From assembly GCA_030680695.1 (NCBI GenBank), contig JAUXUT010000104.1:1-25361 (forward strand): a stretch of DNA of 25,361 nucleotides, given 5' to 3'. The position numbers were made by a program, and so were the translations under genes. How positions within the stretch are numbered: the stretch's first letter is position 1; every line of letters starts with the position of its first letter. Positions 23,013 through 25,361 of this stretch are shown here, in pieces. The notes below the pieces were generated by a model. It searched no databases. It saw only the letters and a program-made list of their open reading frames with translations, and was not told where the DNA came from. This DNA comes from a bacterium. Its GTDB lineage: Bacteria; Patescibacteria; Paceibacteria; UBA9973; UBA6065.

Positions 23013-24590
23013 TTATCCTTCCTCTGTTGCTATTTTACCTGACATGTCATGACCTGGATAATTATTAGGAAGTTCGGCGTATAATTTTCTTATGGATTGC
23101 CAGACACGGTTAAGTTCATCTCGATTTATATTTTGCTCTCTTTTTACGTTGCGTATTATTTGAGTTCTACGCCAGTCGGTCTGAGCGCGGTCAAAAAGAT
23201 ATAAGCCATTTTCAACGATAACTTTAACATCTTTGTCATCGGGCAGAGGAGGCAAATCCACGCCAGAAGGAGGCAAAATAGGAAACACTTGATTGGCAAC
23301 TACAAGGAGACCTACAAACCATCTTCCTAGCCTGTATAGTTTTGCTACACCTGACGCCCAATCTCTCCTAAAATTTTCGTTTTTTCCTAACCACCAAAGG
23401 CTTAATCTTTTTAGAAACTCATCATAAGATGTATAGAAATTCTTTGTTCCCGTTTCATTTAGCGGAGCATCAAGATATATTTCCATCTCCTTCATCATAT
23501 TTTTCCACTCGTCCCAACTGCGTATCTCCACGACATCTATATGGGTCAAATCAGCAGGGGATGGAATGCTTAAACCAGCGTTTTTTTGTTTTTGAATAGT
23601 ATCCCAGGCTTTCCATGTTGCCTGAGTCTTAGCCCGTTCTGCTATATCTTCTAGCACTCCGCCCCCCTCAATGGCTAGTGCAACTTTCTTTTTAACAGTC
23701 CAAATGAGACCAACATCTAAAGGAGTAGGAAAGCCAGATGGAACGAAGGTGAGGACATCTAGATGTTTTGGGAGATTGCTGTTGTAAATTAAATCCATCC
23801 AGAGTTTCATTTCAAAGGTCAAAGGGTCTGTGCGATAGAGACCATCTGATGGAGGTGTATCTGGAAGTGTGACGAAGTTTTGGTAAAGTGTATTACGGGA
23901 TGGCTTATTTTCCCTTACCCATCCCGCTAGCGATTCAAGTCGGACAGCTAATGCGCTGACCCTCTCGTCAGTTGGGGCTGGGTAGTGACCTTCTTCTCCC
24001 AGTAAAGTAGTAGCAATTTTTTGTGAACGCTCTCGAACATTGTCTCTATTTAGAAAATCAAGTTGATTGCGGAAATCTTCAGTGAAGTCGTCTCTAGCCT
24101 TTTTATTTTCTTCTGCATCATCTCCGCCAAGTCGAACACATACTATCTCGGAGAGACTTGGGTCTTTAGTTAGACTTTCAACCGCTTCTCTGCCCAGAGA
24201 AAGAATATCGAATTTGGGTTCTTGCTCAAAAGAAGTCTCATCGAACAGAAAGGGTACTATCGAATTTTCTGCCAAGAGAGTGATTAGTCCACTTCTGTCG
24301 CTTCCCAACACAGAAGAAATTAACAGTGGGTTATTCCAAAAAGCGTTTCGATTCAAAACAACTTGACGAGAAAACAACAAACTTCGTTTGTACTCGACCT
24401 GCGTTGTCTGTTGATAAGATTCTAGCAAATGGTCAGTTTTTTTCTTTAGCAGACCTTCCAAGATTTCTTTCAGTGTAGTATGCCCCGCAATTTGAGAGAA
24501 AAACTTTCTTGAGACGAATTGATTGTCGGCACATTGCGGAACAGTGGTGAGAAAAGATAGAAAATCGGGGGACTTAATCGTGGTTTTCAT
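23013..24590 (-). CDS. Unrecognised 525-residue protein paired with the NUDIX gene
   Basis: I do not recognise a family. The protein is mostly soluble and rich in charged helical segments, with Trp-containing stretches in the middle and C-terminal parts (VEIRSWDEWKNMMKEMEIYL, RLSLWWLGKNENF). A hydrophobic stretch at about residues 423-440 (RWFVGLLVVANQVFPILPP) might touch a membrane or be buried. No Walker motif, HTH or nuclease signature stands out. ATG 24590 has AAGGAG at good distance. It is co-directional with and tightly linked to the NUDIX gene, and its base composition is poorer in G+C than the TA region. Just upstream lies the probable group II intron. Confidence 0.75.
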   Translation of the reverse strand: MKTTIKSPDFLSFLTTVPQCADNQFVSRKFFSQIAGHTTLKEILEGLLKKKTDHLLESYQQTTQVEYKRSLLFSRQVVLNRNAFWNNPLLISSVLGSDRSGLITLLAENSIVPFLFDETSFEQEPKFDILSLGREAVESLTKDPSLSEIVCVRLGGDDAEENKKARDDFTEDFRNQLDFLNRDNVRERSQKIATTLLGEEGHYPAPTDERVSALAVRLESLAGWVRENKPSRNTLYQNFVTLPDTPPSDGLYRTDPLTFEMKLWMDLIYNSNLPKHLDVLTFVPSGFPTPLDVGLIWTVKKKVALAIEGGGVLEDIAERAKTQATWKAWDTIQKQKNAGLSIPSPADLTHIDVVEIRSWDEWKNMMKEMEIYLDAPLNETGTKNFYTSYDEFLKRLSLWWLGKNENFRRDWASGVAKLYRLGRWFVGLLVVANQVFPILPPSGVDLPPLPDDKDVKVIVENGLYLFDRAQTDWRRTQIIRNVKREQNINRDELNRVWQSIRKLYAELPNNYPGHDMSGKIATEEG

Positions 24591-24631
24591 GAATCATTTC
24601 TCCTTATTTTATAGAACTAATTGCTGCTGCC

Positions 24632-25139
24632 GTCGCGGTAGAGAGGGCAGTTACCCGCCCTCTCCCCGCACAGACTTGTACTGAGCCTGTCGAAGTATCC
24701 CTGCGTGCGAAATTATCGCACAGGGCTCTTCAGAGATATTCGCTTCCGCATGATAACCTATTCGGCTACCCATTGCTTGTTTTCCGCAGTGAGGTTCGCA
24801 CAGATTTCCAGCCCAGCATGTCTGGATTGTGTTTCCTCTGCGAATTGCGTATCCCTGTCAACTCCTTCCCCGTGTGAACGGCGTTACCGTCTCAGAGTAC
24901 TACGAGTTGATCCGACCCCCGATTGTCTTCGGCTTTCCTACTTGTCGTTTCGGATTGCCTACCTGCTCTCGCAGGAACATATCGGGTCTCCCAAGTCCTT
25001 TCGCGTTTCTCTCGACGCACGCCACGCTTTTTGTGAACCCCGGCAGACCCTCCAAGAACTCACCAAACCGTTCTCTTTGTGTGGGCTTCCAGTTACACGA
25101 GACTGTCGCCATCTGCATTTGTAGGCTTTCACCTAGCAC
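24632..25139 (-). ncRNA. Probable ORF-less group II intron
   Basis: Read on the minus strand, the segment starts GTGCTAGGTGAAAGCCTAC at 25139, followed by ATGCAGATGGCGACAGTC, resembling the 5' end and first domain of bacterial group II introns. It ends with a domain V-like hairpin (GAGCCCTGTGCG ... CGCACGCAGGG, 24699-24730) and a domain VI-like hairpin (GAGAGGGC ... GCCCTCTC, about 24642-24665) followed by CTACCGCGAC to 24632. About 508 bases leave no room for a reverse transcriptase, and none of the frames looks like one. The 5' boundary is less certain than the 3' boundary. It ends 42 bases before the 525-residue gene. Confidence 0.65.
24674..24697. repeat. REP-like repeat inside intron domain V
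   Basis: On the minus strand TACTTCGACAGGCTCAGTAC plus flanking bases lies between CGCACGCAGGG and TCTGTGCGGGG. Without it the two sides form a continuous domain V 3' strand and the link to domain VI. It is the same repeat type as at 22086-22110. Confidence 0.65.
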
Positions 25140-25361
25140 GGATAACGAGGCTATTTCAAGACTTCAGGAAGTGCGGACTTCCTTGTGGCTTACGTCGTTC
25201 CCTGTGTACGCTTCAATGATGTTGTTCGTTCGCTGACGGCAGAATTTTGTGTCCCTGTTTCCAGGCTCGTTGAAGTTGCTGTCGTCCCTTCTTCAACGCC
25301 GAGATTTTCTCTTCCGACGGTATATCTCGAACCTGCTTTAGCGACCTCCTTCATCATTGCA
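25140..25361. other. Unassigned sequence at the right edge
   Basis: No gene is recognised. A minus-strand frame from about 25357 (MMKEVAKAGSRYTVGRENLG) stays open for some 55 codons but shows no family pattern. The stretch could be the 5' exon side of the intron, part of an unrecognised intron domain, or the end of another gene beyond the window. Confidence 0.4.

Noticed and set aside
24900..25139. Minus-strand frame of 79 residues at the start of the intron
   Set aside because: The sequence is better explained as structured intron RNA; the peptide has no family pattern.
24829..25236. Plus-strand frame of 135 residues at the right end
   Set aside because: It runs antisense through the probable group II intron and has no protein family character.

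Overview
The window looks like an accessory region of a bacterial chromosome. Almost every gene reads on the minus strand. The left two thirds (about 308-16585) is a surface-polysaccharide (O-antigen or capsule type) locus of the Wzx/Wzy class. The right third is a patchwork of toxin-antitoxin (TA) modules, gene fragments and mobile-element remnants. The dense TA modules, the REP-like palindromes and the style of the proteins would fit a Chloroflexota (Anaerolineae-like) genome, but there is no rRNA or other marker gene here, so the lineage is a low-confidence inference.

Polysaccharide locus, in transcription order from right to left: Wzz-type chain-length protein (16585-15341) behind a plausible sigma70-like promoter (16630-16658); a small TA insert with a duplicated wzz tail (15173-14284); Wzx flippase (from 14096 or 14201); nitroreductase-like protein; polysaccharide pyruvyl transferase; Wzy-like polymerase; GT4 glycosyltransferase; NAD-dependent sugar epimerase/dehydratase; three methyltransferases (UbiE-like, FkbM, TylF-like); a GDP-mannose 3,5-epimerase-like enzyme; a second GT4 glycosyltransferase; a remnant of a third GT; and the initiating phosphoglycosyltransferase (WbaP/WcaJ type) at 1663-308. 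The simplest reading is that the WbaP-like enzyme loads the first sugar on undecaprenyl phosphate, the GTs extend it, the methyl and pyruvyl transferases decorate it, Wzx flips it, Wzy polymerises it and Wzz sets chain length. The middle genes (about 9300-12750) are visibly richer in A+T, as often seen for exchanged O-unit genes. An IS30-type transposase end lies at the left edge.

Right third: five TA pairs lie between 14665 and 21224 (two paralogous RelE-like pairs, UPF0175/DUF3368, HicBA, DUF4258/DUF2283), plus the scar of a sixth (DUF4258/YgiT-like). From about 18600 to 21910 the TA pairs alternate with at least five same-orientation fragments of an rmlD-like gene (dTDP-4-dehydrorhamnose reductase). 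Three fragments carry the same REP-like insertion at the same place. This alternating array is the most unusual structure in the window.

The right end holds an IS3-family remnant, a two-gene unit (NUDIX hydrolase and an unrecognised 525-residue protein), and a probable ORF-less group II intron whose domain V is split by a REP-like repeat. All names come from reading motifs by eye; no database search was possible.
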